DNA of 64,000 bases from Rhytidiadelphus loreus. Taxonomy: Eukaryota; Streptophyta; Bryopsida; Hypnales; Hylocomiaceae. Each line of letters starts with the position of its first letter. Position 1 is the first letter of the stretch. The DNA lies in contig OX344764.1 of NCBI GenBank assembly GCA_947034895.1, positions 71,529,348 to 71,593,347 of the forward strand, read 5' to 3'. Position numbers and translations under genes: made by a program. This document shows, piece by piece, positions 1 through 10,417 of this stretch. The notes below the pieces were generated by a model, which did not search any database, was not told where the DNA came from, and saw only the letters and a list, made by a program, of their open reading frames with translations.

Positions 1-300
1 ATGATGATCATGAATTTTCTTATAGTCTACTAGAAGCGTAGCCCACTTATCTTTGCATGCTGCAGAATCACGAAAGCACTCTGCCAATTGGCTGCATATT
101 TCCATCACCTTCTCTGCAATCGATCTCCATTGAGTATTCTCCCGCCGCATGAGATTAGGCTCATGTGCATTGTCCAATTCGTCAAAGAACTTCTCACGCT
201 TTGCTCGGATGAGTGCAGAGATCTCTACTTGAGTCCAATTTGGTTGACGCTCCTTGCGAGGTCGCCTAGGTGGACGCAATGCAGACGGTGCAGATGCCAT
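1..300 (-). CDS. Trihelix (Myb/SANT-like) DNA-binding protein, N-terminal part, cut by window edge
   Basis: The minus strand is open from an ATG at 298-300 through position 1, giving 100 residues that continue beyond the left edge. The first 20 residues are basic and proline-rich (RPPRRPRKERQP). After that comes a classical trihelix pattern: NWTQVEISALIRAKR (helix 1, about 21-35), TQWRSIAEKV (helix 2, about 57-66) and ACKDKWATLLVDYKKI (helix 3, about 81-96). The WR-IA and DKW--L--DYKKI signatures are those of the Myb_DNA-bind_4 family, which binds DNA as GT-factor transcription factors. Similar domains also occur in the Myb-like partner proteins of Harbinger transposons, so a transposon origin is possible. 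The frame has a stop (TAG) just 5' of the ATG that overlaps a possible acceptor, so upstream exons are likely; candidates lie at 520-1429. The domain call is firm. Host gene versus transposon gene is undecided. Confidence 0.75.
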   Translation of the reverse strand, partial: MASAPSALRPPRRPRKERQPNWTQVEISALIRAKREKFFDELDNAHEPNLMRRENTQWRSIAEKVMEICSQLAECFRDSAACKDKWATLLVDYKKIHDHH

Positions 301-519
301 CTTCCGTTTCCCCCTCTAGCTAGTCACACAGATTGGCTGGCCAGGCGCACCTACGAATTATCAATGCCAAGGTAAGTGCTCTGCTGAATCCCACAATCCA
401 AACTAACAAGTTCATGCAATCTAACAAGTTCATTCAAAATAGTGCAAAACTATGAATCGACCACAAAGAAATTTCAACAAATAAAATATCAAGAATTAAC
501 AAGTAGAGGTGAATTGTAC

Positions 520-1429
520 TTACTTTCAGTGCTTTGACTTGAATTTGTTGAAGTTGCTGCGTGTGCAGGAAGATCTCCATTGCCGTGTTGAAGTTGCTGG
601 CTGCTAGTCTCTACCATCTTTCAAGAATTCGAAAAAAGAACCACAGAAACTGGAAACTGAGAAGCTCGAGTCAGTGAGAACTGGACAAACTCGAAATGGA
701 GAAGCTCAAACTTACTGTTGCTAAAATTCAAAACACTCACAAGCAATCGTGCACTCTACAATCGAAACATGGTAATCGCTAAGCTATTCAAACAAACGCA
801 AACAAGAAAGCAGGGAAGGCGAGGAAACTTAACGGAGGGTGGTGTAATCGATATTCCAAACCCCGCGGTTAGTTTCTTTAAATCTATGTTTTGGGCTGAT
901 TTTTGAATTTTCATGCAATCACTGCATGTTAACAAACTTTCCCTTGATTGCGACAGGAACTAGTAACCCTGGCGCCGAAATTGTCGGTTCGGGAACGCCA
1001 CCTCAGACTGCCGCGTAGGATCGGTGGCTATACCTGTCACAGGTGTGAATCCACAATATGTGGTCATCCTTGCACAGTCCGTATCACCACCTCAGTCGCG
1101 TAGGTGTGCAGCGACCCTAAGTAAGTTATACATACTGATGTCAGAAATAGTTTGCTACGCTAGCCTGGACTGGAACTGTTGAGACACAATCTGTCCAACA
1201 ATATGTGAAACAAATTTCAAAGGTGAAGTAGAAACTATTCAAAGCTATTGCACAAAGCCTGCATTTGCCCTTGCAACCACACGCAAGTGAAGAATCTGAA
1301 AAACAGCGGTGCACAGCGGTGAATGGGTGGAGACTTACCATTGGAATCGTGCACAGCGGCATTGTTGGCAGGGACTTCAGCAGCAGGTGCAACATCAGCA
1401 CGGAAGGAGGAAGATGATGCGTGCTCCAT
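520..1429 (-). other. Candidate upstream exons of the trihelix gene
   Basis: Two small exon-like stretches lie upstream on the same strand. At 1429-1339 an ATG opens 30 codons (MEHASSSSFRADVAPAAEVP...) and ends at a consensus donor (ATG|GTAAGTC) in phase 1. At 610-524 a second stretch (ETSSQQLQHGNGDLPAHAAT...) can begin after an AG that restores the phase left by the first, and ends at GAAA|GTAAGT or, four bases later, at GTACAA. Only the later donor is in phase with an acceptor just before the trihelix ATG. Both are low-complexity and short, so this is a plausible model, not a proven gene structure. The rest of the interval, including GC-richer sequence at 950-1110 with a degenerate direct repeat, shows nothing I recognise. 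Confidence 0.3.
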
Positions 1430-1544
1430 GATCAACAGATCAACGAAAGGGATTGCAATGCAACCTCAAAGGAAATTCACCTTGTGTGCACTCTTGTTGA
1501 CAGAAAACACTGGCTCATGAAAAAAAGAAAAGGGAGGCGCTCTG

Positions 1545-1551
1545 TTTTATA
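1545..1551 (-). promoter_or_regulatory. TATA box upstream of the candidate first exon
   Basis: Reading the minus strand, CCTATAAAAC sits about 115 bases before the ATG at 1429. It is a good match to a plant TATA box at a reasonable distance for a short leader. It supports the idea that 1429-1 is a transcription unit, but TATA-like words are common in AT-rich DNA. Confidence 0.35.
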
Positions 1552-2374
1552 GGCCACACTGGACTGTCCCAGAAAACCACCAGGGCAAGACAACGGTGTG
1601 AACAGAAGCAAACTTGGAAGTATATAAGGTCAAAACACCCATTACCGTTCTGCAGTCCAATTCCATCAAGTAGACCAGCCCAATTCCGTCATCAACTTTG
1701 GCCCCAATTCCGCCTAAAATCCCCCCCAATTCCCTTCCTTTTATGACAAAATCAGAGAATTCTATGACAGAATCAGGTATTTTTATGACAACAAGAGTTA
1801 CGTGTCACTCCATTAATAGAGAATATCTAGTACTTGATTAGGCGGTAATGGGTTGTTTATGGGACAATTTTGACCCCACTCTATAAATGGTTTTGTAATT
1901 TCAGGACTGACCACTTCAAAAATTCACAGAAATTACAATTTTAATGGGAAAATTATAATTCCACTTGGGTTTGATCCGTGAAACAAAAACACACCTCTGA
2001 AAAATATGTGCCCTTCTTGAAATTAACCCCAAAATAGTCAGATTGCAAATCAGGGGGGTGATAGGTAGTTCTACCTTACTCATCATTCCAGGGTACAGTA
2101 GAAGTTTCAATGCTCATTTCTATGCTCATGGTTGAAAAAATGGTCAAAAAGAATGAAGCCTTTGCTGTTTGCAGCATACACTCTGACTAGCACCGCAACG
2201 CAAATAAACTCCATGGCATGGTAAGCGGTGGGAGGTCCCTTTAATGCTTGAAGGATGCCCAATGAATGACAAAGAATTCCTCTATATAAGACAAAAGTGT
2301 TGATGTTTGTCCTTGAAATTTTTTTATGGAAAGGGGAGCTCTTGCACAATGGTTTGGACTTCCAAATAATGCTT
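1552..2374. other. Intergenic, nothing recognised
   Basis: AT-rich sequence with only short spurious open frames on either strand. No repeat, RNA or gene signature was seen. Confidence 0.5.
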
Positions 2375-2378
2375 TTAA

Positions 2379-5300
2379 CCCCAAAAGGGCCAAGGCCTTT
2401 TTTTCTGCCAAAAAACACTCAAAACTGCCATTTCTATAGCAAAGAGTAAAAAATTTAAATTTTTCTTTTGCACATTTAACCATAGGATCTTACACCTAAT
2501 TAGTATGAGAATGTGTGGAAAAAAATTCAGAATTTTTGACCACATAGATTGCAAGACTGCATTTGCATTTAAAGTGAAAAAAACAAGTTTTTTAGGACAT
2601 TGTGGGACTAGATTATTTGACTTTGAACCCTCTTAACTTCAATTTTTTGCACCACAAAGTTTTGAGCTTTTATATCTTTATGGTGGAGAATTGAGTTGAG
2701 GGTCTAGAAAATTAAATTAAATTAGAAAAAACTAATTTTTATTCTTTAAAAACTTATTAAGTAGAAGTAGGTGCGAGATAGAAGGGAAATATAAGTTATC
2801 AATATCTCTAAGATGAAATTAAAATGCACTAAAGCTTCCCCTTGGGCACATGTTGTATGAAAATTTTAAAGGAAAAAAAAAAATTCCATTCATAATGAGC
2901 TGCCCAAAATCGCTATGTTGCCAAAAAAAAACGTAGTTTTGTCCTTTAGGGGTTAAAATTGTACCAATTTCATTGACATCACCGTTTTGAGTAATTTAGG
3001 GTGAAATTTGAATGAAGCATAAACATGTTGCACTTTGTTGCTCTAAGCAATAGTCATGAACTTCACTGGCTATTATCATTTAATTCCCATGTTTAATCAT
3101 TTTGTCACAGACCTAATCTAGTTATTGCCTCCATTTAGTCTAGAATTAGAAATTTTCCTTGCAATTTTACCCACTATTTATCATGTCAACAGTTTCAAAC
3201 TCAACTAAATTCTTTTGCGCGGCGTTAAATCGATCATACAGAGGTGGGCCCAGCCTAAGTGGCCCCCAGGTCAGGCTACGGGCCTCGGTTGCACCCCATG
3301 ATTTGGCCAGCCCACCTCCGTCCATGCGCAACCTCGACAAAGCACCGGCAACGATGTGATGGAACGACCCCGTTGACGTCCTCGTCCTGCACAATTGAAC
3401 AATTGACATCCTAGCGTTAACAAAGCCCCACACAATTCAGGATAATGGGACCTGACCAAGTGTGTAGGGGATTGGGGTCGGGCACAGACACAGGACCGCA
3501 ATTCATAGGACACAATCATGTAGGACAATAATTTTGAAAAACCTAAGGACAACCACTACTATTCACGTCCTGCGTAGGGCAACGGGTTTAGGATTTAGGG
3601 CGGCGGTTTAGGTTCTCAGAGTCTTCTTTTAACTATGAACTTATTTACATATCCCATATTTTTTGTATTACCTCCTACCACCCTGTGTGTATATAATAAG
3701 TTGTCTTTTCAACTCATAACACAAATCATGCATGAATGACTTTTGAAGCAAAGTGAAATAGATGTGGTGGCATGCCACATCAACATGGGCTTATTTCAAA
3801 TAGATGATTTTTAAAATGTTTTTTAAAGAAGGACAAAGTCCAAACAATTTTTTTCAAAGTTTTTCAAAAACAACATTTTGTGGAACAATTGGAACAACAT
3901 TTTTTGAAGTTCTTGTACAACTTGTAAAAAAATTAATAACACTTAAAACAAATAAAGTGTTCATTCATCTTTCTATGGGTCTTGCACAAAATGAACAACC
4001 TTGGAATCAATCATAATGCGCCACGACTACTCCTTGCACTGCATCATAACTTCATGGAAACAGAGCGATCTGTAGGTTGGAAATGGGGTGATCACGAATG
4101 CGTTGGCTACCATAACACAAGCAAGCTCTGAAATTCACATTCCATTCACTCCCTTGACCTGGGCCTCTGTCATGCTCATTTTCTGGCAGAAAAATGGTTG
4201 AAAAAAAAAATGCTTTGCCTTTTGCAAAAGAAGCTACCACTCTTTGTATGGTAAGCTTACATCTGGGACTGTACCATCCAAACAAGTCAATATCAGGACA
4301 TTTGGTGCACTCATACACCATAAGTAGTATGCTCTAAAAGAGATCATGGTACAAAGGTACATTTAACTTTCTTCAATGTTACCAAGGACAATGTACCAGT
4401 TGTTTTGATTGTTTTGCTGGTTTTGTTTGTTTTGTTTGTTATGTTCTCTTGGACTGTGCATCCCTTAGTCTTGTCCTTGGTAACATTTGAAAATTCTCTA
4501 CAAGGAGGGGTGCACAGTCTTTGTTTCACGATGTTTGGACTTAGGGTGTGAACGTTATTGAATTTCAAAGTTTTTATGAATTAAAAAAATATAAAAATAT
4601 TTTTATTTTTATTTTATATTATAATGTGAAAATGGTACATGATAGACTAGTCCATACATTAAAATAGTCTATGTATTTTGTGTTTTTTGTTGTGGTGAAG
4701 TTTTCAAAATCGTGCTTCTTTAGGTCATGTTTTTGGTATCGTCAAAAAGTTCTCAACAAGGAGGGGGGTATAGACCTTGTTTTGTGGTGTTCCGACTCAT
4801 GGTAGAAAAGTTATTGAATTTCAAAGTTTTTATGAATTGAAAAAATAGAATATTATTGTTACTTTTATTTTCATTGCATCATTGGTACATAGCATACTAG
4901 TATAGTTAAAATATAGAGAAATCTATTTTATAAGATTTAGTTGCTCAATACCTTACAATTCAACTCTTCAAAGATCATATTTAATTTTGTTACATAGTGG
5001 GGTGTCTTTACCCCCTAAAGTACCAAAGTCCCCTCGGGGGACACTTGGGATTTTGGGCAGACTTGTGTGACCTCAAATTTTGACCTGATTTTTTAAAACT
5101 CTTTTTGAAGATAGGAAATCACATCAGCTTTCTAAAAATACAATTTTTTTTTCCCAATTGGTGCCCGGGAACAAAAGTTATGACACCCAAAGTTTAAAAA
5201 GCAGTTTGCCGGGCAGTATTAAAAAAAAACCGAAAAAATATTTTTCTTAATTTTTAATTTTTTTCTGAAAGATTATGTTTTTTTCTACATTTGAAGCTTT

Positions 5301-5930
5301 GATTCATTCTATTTGGACTAATAATGAGAAAGTTATGGACAATCTCATTTTTCGGGCAATCTACTCATCTTTAGAAAAAAGCACTTATAGAATTCATTTT
5401 TGAATGCAATTTTTAGTTTTTTTCAATTTCTTTTTGGTAGGATAAAATTTGCTTGCAATAAGAGTCTCACTGTTGGAATTATGATGTTTCAATTCCATCT
5501 TAGAGCTATTAACAATTTAGTGTTTTGTTCAATCTTGGACCTACTTCTACTTAACAATTTTTTAATGAAAGAAAAAACAAGTTGTTGTTTTCTAAATTTT
5601 TTTTCCTCAACTCTCAACTCAAATGTTCAACAAAAAAAATTTTACTTTATGAACTGTAGTCCAAATAAATCCACAAATGGAGGTCAAAGTCCTCTGAAAT
5701 TGTAGGCCAGCATTCAAAAAAAGTTATTTTTCTGACTTCAAATGCTAATATCTTCTAATCCATACGGTCAAACTTCATGAAATCTTTACCACATGATACA
5801 AGACAAGTTAAGTACAGGATCCTATGGCTAGATTCTTAAAAAACAGTTTTTTTGGTTTCTTGGGTGATCGCAGCAGAAATGGCAGTTTTCAATGGTTTCG
5901 GAGCCAGAAAATGCCTTGGTATTTTAGGGG
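2379..5930. mobile_element. TTAA-flanked non-autonomous element with long diverged inverted ends (piggyBac-like)
   Basis: The left end reads TTAA (2375-2378) then CCCCAAAAGGGCCAAGGC; the right end, reversed, reads TTAA (5931-5934) then CCCCTAAAATACCAAGGC. Inward the two ends keep matching: AAAACTGCCATTTCT at both, then CCATAGGATC and a shared TTGACC--AT-GATT block about 170 bases in, and weaker similarity (GAGTTGAG) to about 350 bases. This makes a long, old terminal inverted repeat with TTAA target duplications, the hallmark of piggyBac-type insertion. No transposase frame is visible inside, so it is non-autonomous or gutted. A second CCCCTAAAGGAC/TTAA end at 2951-2955, close in sequence to the right end of the 8953-15920 element, lies inside it and suggests nesting. 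GC-richer DNA at 3220-3610 inside it holds no convincing gene. Confidence 0.55.
4489..4900. repeat. Two direct copies of a unit of about 250 bp
   Basis: The stretch beginning near 4490 (CTACAAGGAGGGGTGCACAG) is repeated near 4748 (CAACAAGGAGGGGGGTATAG). Both copies continue into the same block GTTATTGAATTTCAAAG-TTTTATGAATT followed by AT-rich sequence and TGGTACAT--ATA-ACTAG. The copies are clearly diverged. They lie inside the TTAA-flanked element at 2379-5930. Confidence 0.6.
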
Positions 5931-5934
5931 TTAA

Positions 5935-7181
5935 ACATGAAAGTTGTGCATATAGATGTTTTTGTATATATTTATGTAGTTGAATTTGAAAAACAAATTA
6001 AGCTCCAATGATTTTCAATCAATTATCATGTAAATCCATGAATATTAAATGAAACAATTCACTATGTATAGAGGTTTTTGGTTTGTTGAAATTGAAATTT
6101 GGTATGCTTGATTGGGATTGTATAAGAATTGAATGTTAATTATGTATGACAAAAAATGTCAATTGTATTTTATATTATGCAAAATTCTCTGAATGGCACA
6201 ATAGGCAATTTGTAAGATTATTGCACCCTATTGTACAGTGGGGTCACTAGAAGAAAACCAGAAGAAACTGTGTTTTATTTCATAGAAACTACGTTTTACT
6301 TCATAGAAACTGAGTTTTATTCAACAAAAAAGTATCATTTGGATTTTGTTGAGTTCTCCCTTTGTAATGCAAAATTTTGCATTCCAACGGTTCAACACAG
6401 AATTTGACAAGTAAAATGCAGATTTTTGACAAGTAAAATGCATAATTTTGTATCAGAGTGCAAAATTTTGTGTTACAAAAGGAGACCTCAACAAAATCCA
6501 TATGATACTTTTTTGTTGAGTACAACACAGTTTCTATGAAGTAAAACGGAGTTTCTTTTGGTTTTCTTCTAGTGGGTACAATTCATTTATGAATTTTTGG
6601 ATCCTCCTAAGATTAGGAGAAATTTAGGAGGTCTATGTGCACTAAAAAAGGAACAAAATTTTGAATTTTGAATTGTGTTGGAATCACGCTAAAGTCAATT
6701 TTATCATCATTACAAACACACATATGTAATTGAAAATCATACAAAGAGTTTGATGTTTTCTATACACTATGTACTATCTAGTGTTACCAACATTTGTGGA
6801 AATTATGACTTGTATTCAATGATACATATAAGACATGAACCTTCACAATTGCTTTAGAGATATTTGTTCCCATACCACTTGAATTGCTTGTATGATTTCT
6901 TACTTGTTCTTCACCCAAATGCAAAACATCTTTGATTATCCTCCCAAGGTTCTCTATGAAATGGTAGATAATGTATAAAAGGAATCCAAATTGTTGTATG
7001 ATTTTAATTGATTCATTTGTCACTTGCTATGAAGTTGGAGTACACTTCATTGCAATTCCTAAGCAATTTGCAGTTTCACAATCAGTTCATTTTTGAGTGT
7101 ACTAGAGCTTTCTAAAGTTGTTACAATTTCTAGTGAAAACTGATTGAAAATTTTGTAACTGAATTGTACCCCATTGTATAG
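5935..7181. other. Intergenic, no gene; hosts a CACTA miniature element
   Basis: AT-rich DNA between the TTAA-flanked element and the Tc1-like element. Apart from the 330-bp inverted-repeat element at 6245-6574 no gene or RNA is apparent. The 75-residue open frame on the minus strand at 6301-6528 is simply the interior of that miniature element. Confidence 0.5.
6245..6574. mobile_element. CACTA-type miniature inverted-repeat element with GGT target duplication
   Basis: Both ends read CACTAGAAGAAAACC inward. The arms stay inverted copies for about 120 bases (for example CAACAAAAAAGTATCAT and GATTTTGTTGAG on both). The 3 bases outside are GGT on the left (6242-6244) and GGT on the right (6575-6577). 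A CACTA terminus plus a 3-bp target duplication is diagnostic of the CACTA/EnSpm superfamily. The subterminal part carries repeated CATAGAAACT motifs, as expected for transposase-binding repeats. At 330 bp it has no coding capacity and would need a transposase in trans. Confidence 0.85.
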
Positions 7182-7183
7182 TA

Positions 7184-7743
7184 GGGTACCAATCAAAATG
7201 TCGTTTTTGCATTCCCAAGGAAAGAACTTAAATTATTGTTGCCAATTTTGCCCTCCTGAAGGCCTGGAAAATTGTTCTTTGACCATGAATTTTTTGCACA
7301 ATATCACCTTTATGTTAATAACATGTGTGCTAAATTTTAAGGCCAAAAGATTCACACAAAAAAAGATATTTGAAATCCACCAACATGTGTAGTTGTGAGA
7401 AAAATTTCATTGTTGCCGACTTTGATACCCTCCCAAGGATTGAAAACAAGAATTTTCCCATTAAATTTTTGGTAAGAGACCATCTCTATGTTGATTACAT
7501 ATGTGAAAAATTTGAAGTCCAAAAGATCCACACAAAAAATGATATTTAAAATCTACCAACATGTGTTGTGAGAAACAATTAGGAAAACTATTTCACTATT
7601 GCCAACTTCGACACCCTCCCTAGGGCTGAAAATAGTTACATTACTATGAATTTTTTGCCACAAGATCATCTCCATGTTGATAAAATATGTGCCAGATTTC
7701 AAGGCCAAAAGATGAATACAAAAAAAGATATTCAAAATCTACC
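7184..7743. repeat. Left terminal inverted repeat of the Tc1-like element, three tandem units
   Basis: This end consists of three diverged units of about 180 bp. On the minus strand each begins with a GATTTTGAATATCTTTTTT-like word and contains ATCTTTTGG-CTTGAAATT, a CACA-ATGTTA word and CCCT-GGGAGGGTGTC-AAGT. The same three-unit arrangement is found in inverted orientation at 17733-18301. Confidence 0.75.
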
Positions 7744-8741
7744 AATGTGTTTGTCCTCCATGATCTTTAATCACTGCTTGTAATCTAGAGGGCAAAGAAT
7801 GACATGGTTGAAGGAGCTTTGTACCATTGATTGACCTCCACTCTCTTTCAATAAATACTTTTAATCCATCTAAGTTTTTAGGGCATGCCTTGCCATGTTG
7901 CATAGCATCTTTTAGAATCTTCTAGAGTTTCTTGAGTGGGTTGAGATCATGAGAGTTTGTAGGCTAATTAAGCTTCTCTAGAAGGCATGTTTGTCTCCAT
8001 TCTTTACATAGTTTGCTACAATGGATAGGTGTGACATCTTCTACGAGAAATTGTTGTAGAACTTTACCCATAAAATGAAGCAATTTGCCATCACAAACCA
8101 CTTTCACAAAATCCTTAGCTAAATGTTGATTTTGAGGCATAAAGACAAGTTCTAACTTTTGCCTTCTAGTAAATGCACCCCAAATCATCAAAGAAGTCTG
8201 TCCACTTTTGAAATTAGGAAGTATACAACTTGATGAGTAGCACTCATATGCAATTCTCCAAACATGAATTTGTCTAGAAATTTTTCCAACTTCAAAGGTA
8301 GATTTATTTATCCCTGGATTTATCCAAATAATATGCTTTCACTCTTCTCCACTCCTTCCATAGTAGTTCTAAGCAAAAGTCAATGGCTGTGACATGTGAC
8401 AAGGTGTCAAGAAAGTTTTTTTCTACTACAATTCGATTGAAAATGTCACTTCTATTTAAGGTTCTTTAAATAGTACTTGTAATCACTTGTGTAGGACATA
8501 TATTGATAATATCTGGAAGTGATGAGCAACAATGAGTTTTTGAGTATTGCACAATAGTACAAACATCTCTATCACTAAGCTTCTTAGCGTGACTTCCACC
8601 ACAAAGTTTACTCTTGTAAGTTCTATCTTCTCTGAATTTCTTTACTAACCTTTGAACTATTCTAATAGGAACTCCGACAATCACTGCAATGTGAACTCCT
8701 AAAGTCCCTACCTCATTCAAAGTTTCAAATCTATAATGCAA
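7744..8741 (-). pseudogene. Tc1/mariner-family transposase remnant (DD34E type)
   Basis: A Tc1-type transposase can be followed on the minus strand despite stops and shifts. Near 8741-8470 there is a helix-turn-helix region (IAVIVGVPIRIVQRLVKKF followed by a KLSDRDV block) for inverted-repeat binding. At 8191-7964 comes the catalytic core MMIWGAFTRRQKLELVFMP, then FVKVVCDGKLL and EDVTPIHCSKLCKEWRQ. The frame reaches EKLN, a stop where the family has W, then PTNSHDLNPL. Counting from the Asp of EDV to the position of the final acidic residue gives 34 intervening residues, which is the DD34E spacing of Tc1. That residue is now Lys (LNPLKKL, family LNPIEN). Several stops and the lost acidic residue make it non-functional. 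Confidence 0.75.
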
Positions 8742-9660
8742 GCATGAATTTCATCTAAAATTGCCATCATCCACTCTCTTTCACAATGTGTTTAGATCCT
8801 TGAATCTCAATAACTAGCCCTGATGCACTCACACATCACCCACCCAAAAATCTCAGTAACCAACCCTCATGCACTCATTCATCACCTAGTCCTTAGGTTC
8901 ATCATAAATCACATTCTCTATAAGGTAGGTGGCTCAAAAAATGACACTTTAACCCCTAAAGGATTTGGAAGCGGTTTTAGAGAAAGTAGTCAAAAAAGGG
9001 GTGTTTGTGAAATGAAAAGAGTAGGTAGTAAATGAAAATCTTTTAGAAATTTTCAACCGTAAGATCTTGAACTTATCTTCATTGTTTATCCACCTACCAA
9101 TTTTTGGCCGTAGATTCCTTGAAATGAGTGAGATCTAAGGCTTCAAAGTTCAAATTTCTTTTTTTTCCACTGTGAAAAATCTGGGCAGCTGCATTTAGAT
9201 TGCTAAATTCTACTTGTATACATGTCCGTTTTACTTGTTACTCCTTGGATTACACTTTAGTTATAAGTTAGGAACATGCTATAAAAATTTAGAAGTGATT
9301 GAATTTGTAGAACATATAGAGAATGACATGATTGTAGACTTAGGTTTGGCAAAAATAGTGTATACTAGCATTTTTTCCATCAATGGAAAAGGCATTAGTT
9401 CCAATGAAAAATCTGAATGGTGAAGATAATTATATGTATGTATTCCACAATATGTAACCAACCTTCCTAAAAAATAAGAAGATCTGAAAATGTGGCACTA
9501 AAAATTAGCCCACAGTCTTTTGGGAATACCTCAGGCTTCAGGGCAGCCTTTGAATACTGGCTTTTCTTCCGAAGCCCGTTCATTCCGGTCTGACAAATGG
9601 TGGCCAGGGAATCTGATTTCCCCATTGGGCGGGTTTAGGTGAACCCGCCCCCTCTGCAGT

Positions 9661-9735
9661 CTTCCTCTCTACAGGCTCTTCAACCTGCCTTCTCCGTAGG
9701 CTCTGCCACCCGCCCTCTCCGCAGGCTCTGCAACC
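9661..9735. repeat. Three copies of a 25-bp GC-rich repeat
   Basis: The motif CTCCGCAGGCTCTGCAACCCG occurs three times with variations at about 25-bp spacing. It sits in a GC-rich patch (9560-9960) of the piggyBac-like element, downstream of the transposase. The open frames over this patch on both strands look like products of high GC and not genes. Confidence 0.6.
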
Positions 9736-10417
9736 CATTTTTTTGCGATGTTCAACCCCGGACCACAAATGGAGACCATGGATGGAGAGCTCTGACGGAT
9801 GCAGGCTGGAGGGCTCCGTCTCGCCCTGTTGAACCCGCCTTCTGCAGCAAGGTGCTCCTCCTGCGCGCCACGTCGCAGTTGTGTCGGGCAACATTCCTAT
9901 TACCAGTAACTGGCCCTTCCTGTTGAACTGCTTCTCCTTGCGAGTGAGACAACGAGGAATTCAACAACAGCTTGCTCCAGGGCAAAACTTCAGCATTACC
10001 ACAACATTTCAATGTTCACCCAAAACAAAACAAAAGACCCAATTTTCACCATCTGTTCAAACTAGTGCCAAACCACACGTATCAAAAAATCTTAGAGTTT
10101 GCCATATCTAAACTGTGAAGGTGGCATTCCAATGCATTCATATAATTTTTGGACTACAATTACAAAAGGCTTCCAAAACAAATGTTGGTTGGAGAAAAAA
10201 AATATATAGCATAAAACAAATATGGTGAGGAAAGTGGTCTCTAGAAGGTTTAAAAAAACTTCATGAAGGTAAAGGAAAAAAATTGAGACGTTGAAGGAAA
10301 AAACATAAACCCTTTCTAAAAAGTTTGAATGCCAAGGAAAAATATGATAGGATTGGAAAACCTTCTTGTAGGTGTAAACTACCCCCCCATTTCCCAAAAA
10401 ACATAATTCAATTCACC

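Noticed and set aside
3584..3612. Interstitial telomere repeat (GGTTTAGGATTTAGGG)
   Set aside because: Only two imperfect TTTAGG units; too short to be a telomeric tract and common as promoter-type words.
7553..7735. 60-residue frame almost identical to one at 17745-17930, as a conserved small protein
   Set aside because: Both lie in the inverted ends of the Tc1-like element, so the similarity is that of the DNA repeat. The other units of the array do not keep the frame.
9580..10012. Overlapping GC-rich open frames on both strands
   Set aside because: They span a 25-bp repeat array and have no domain or conserved start; the frames reflect base composition.
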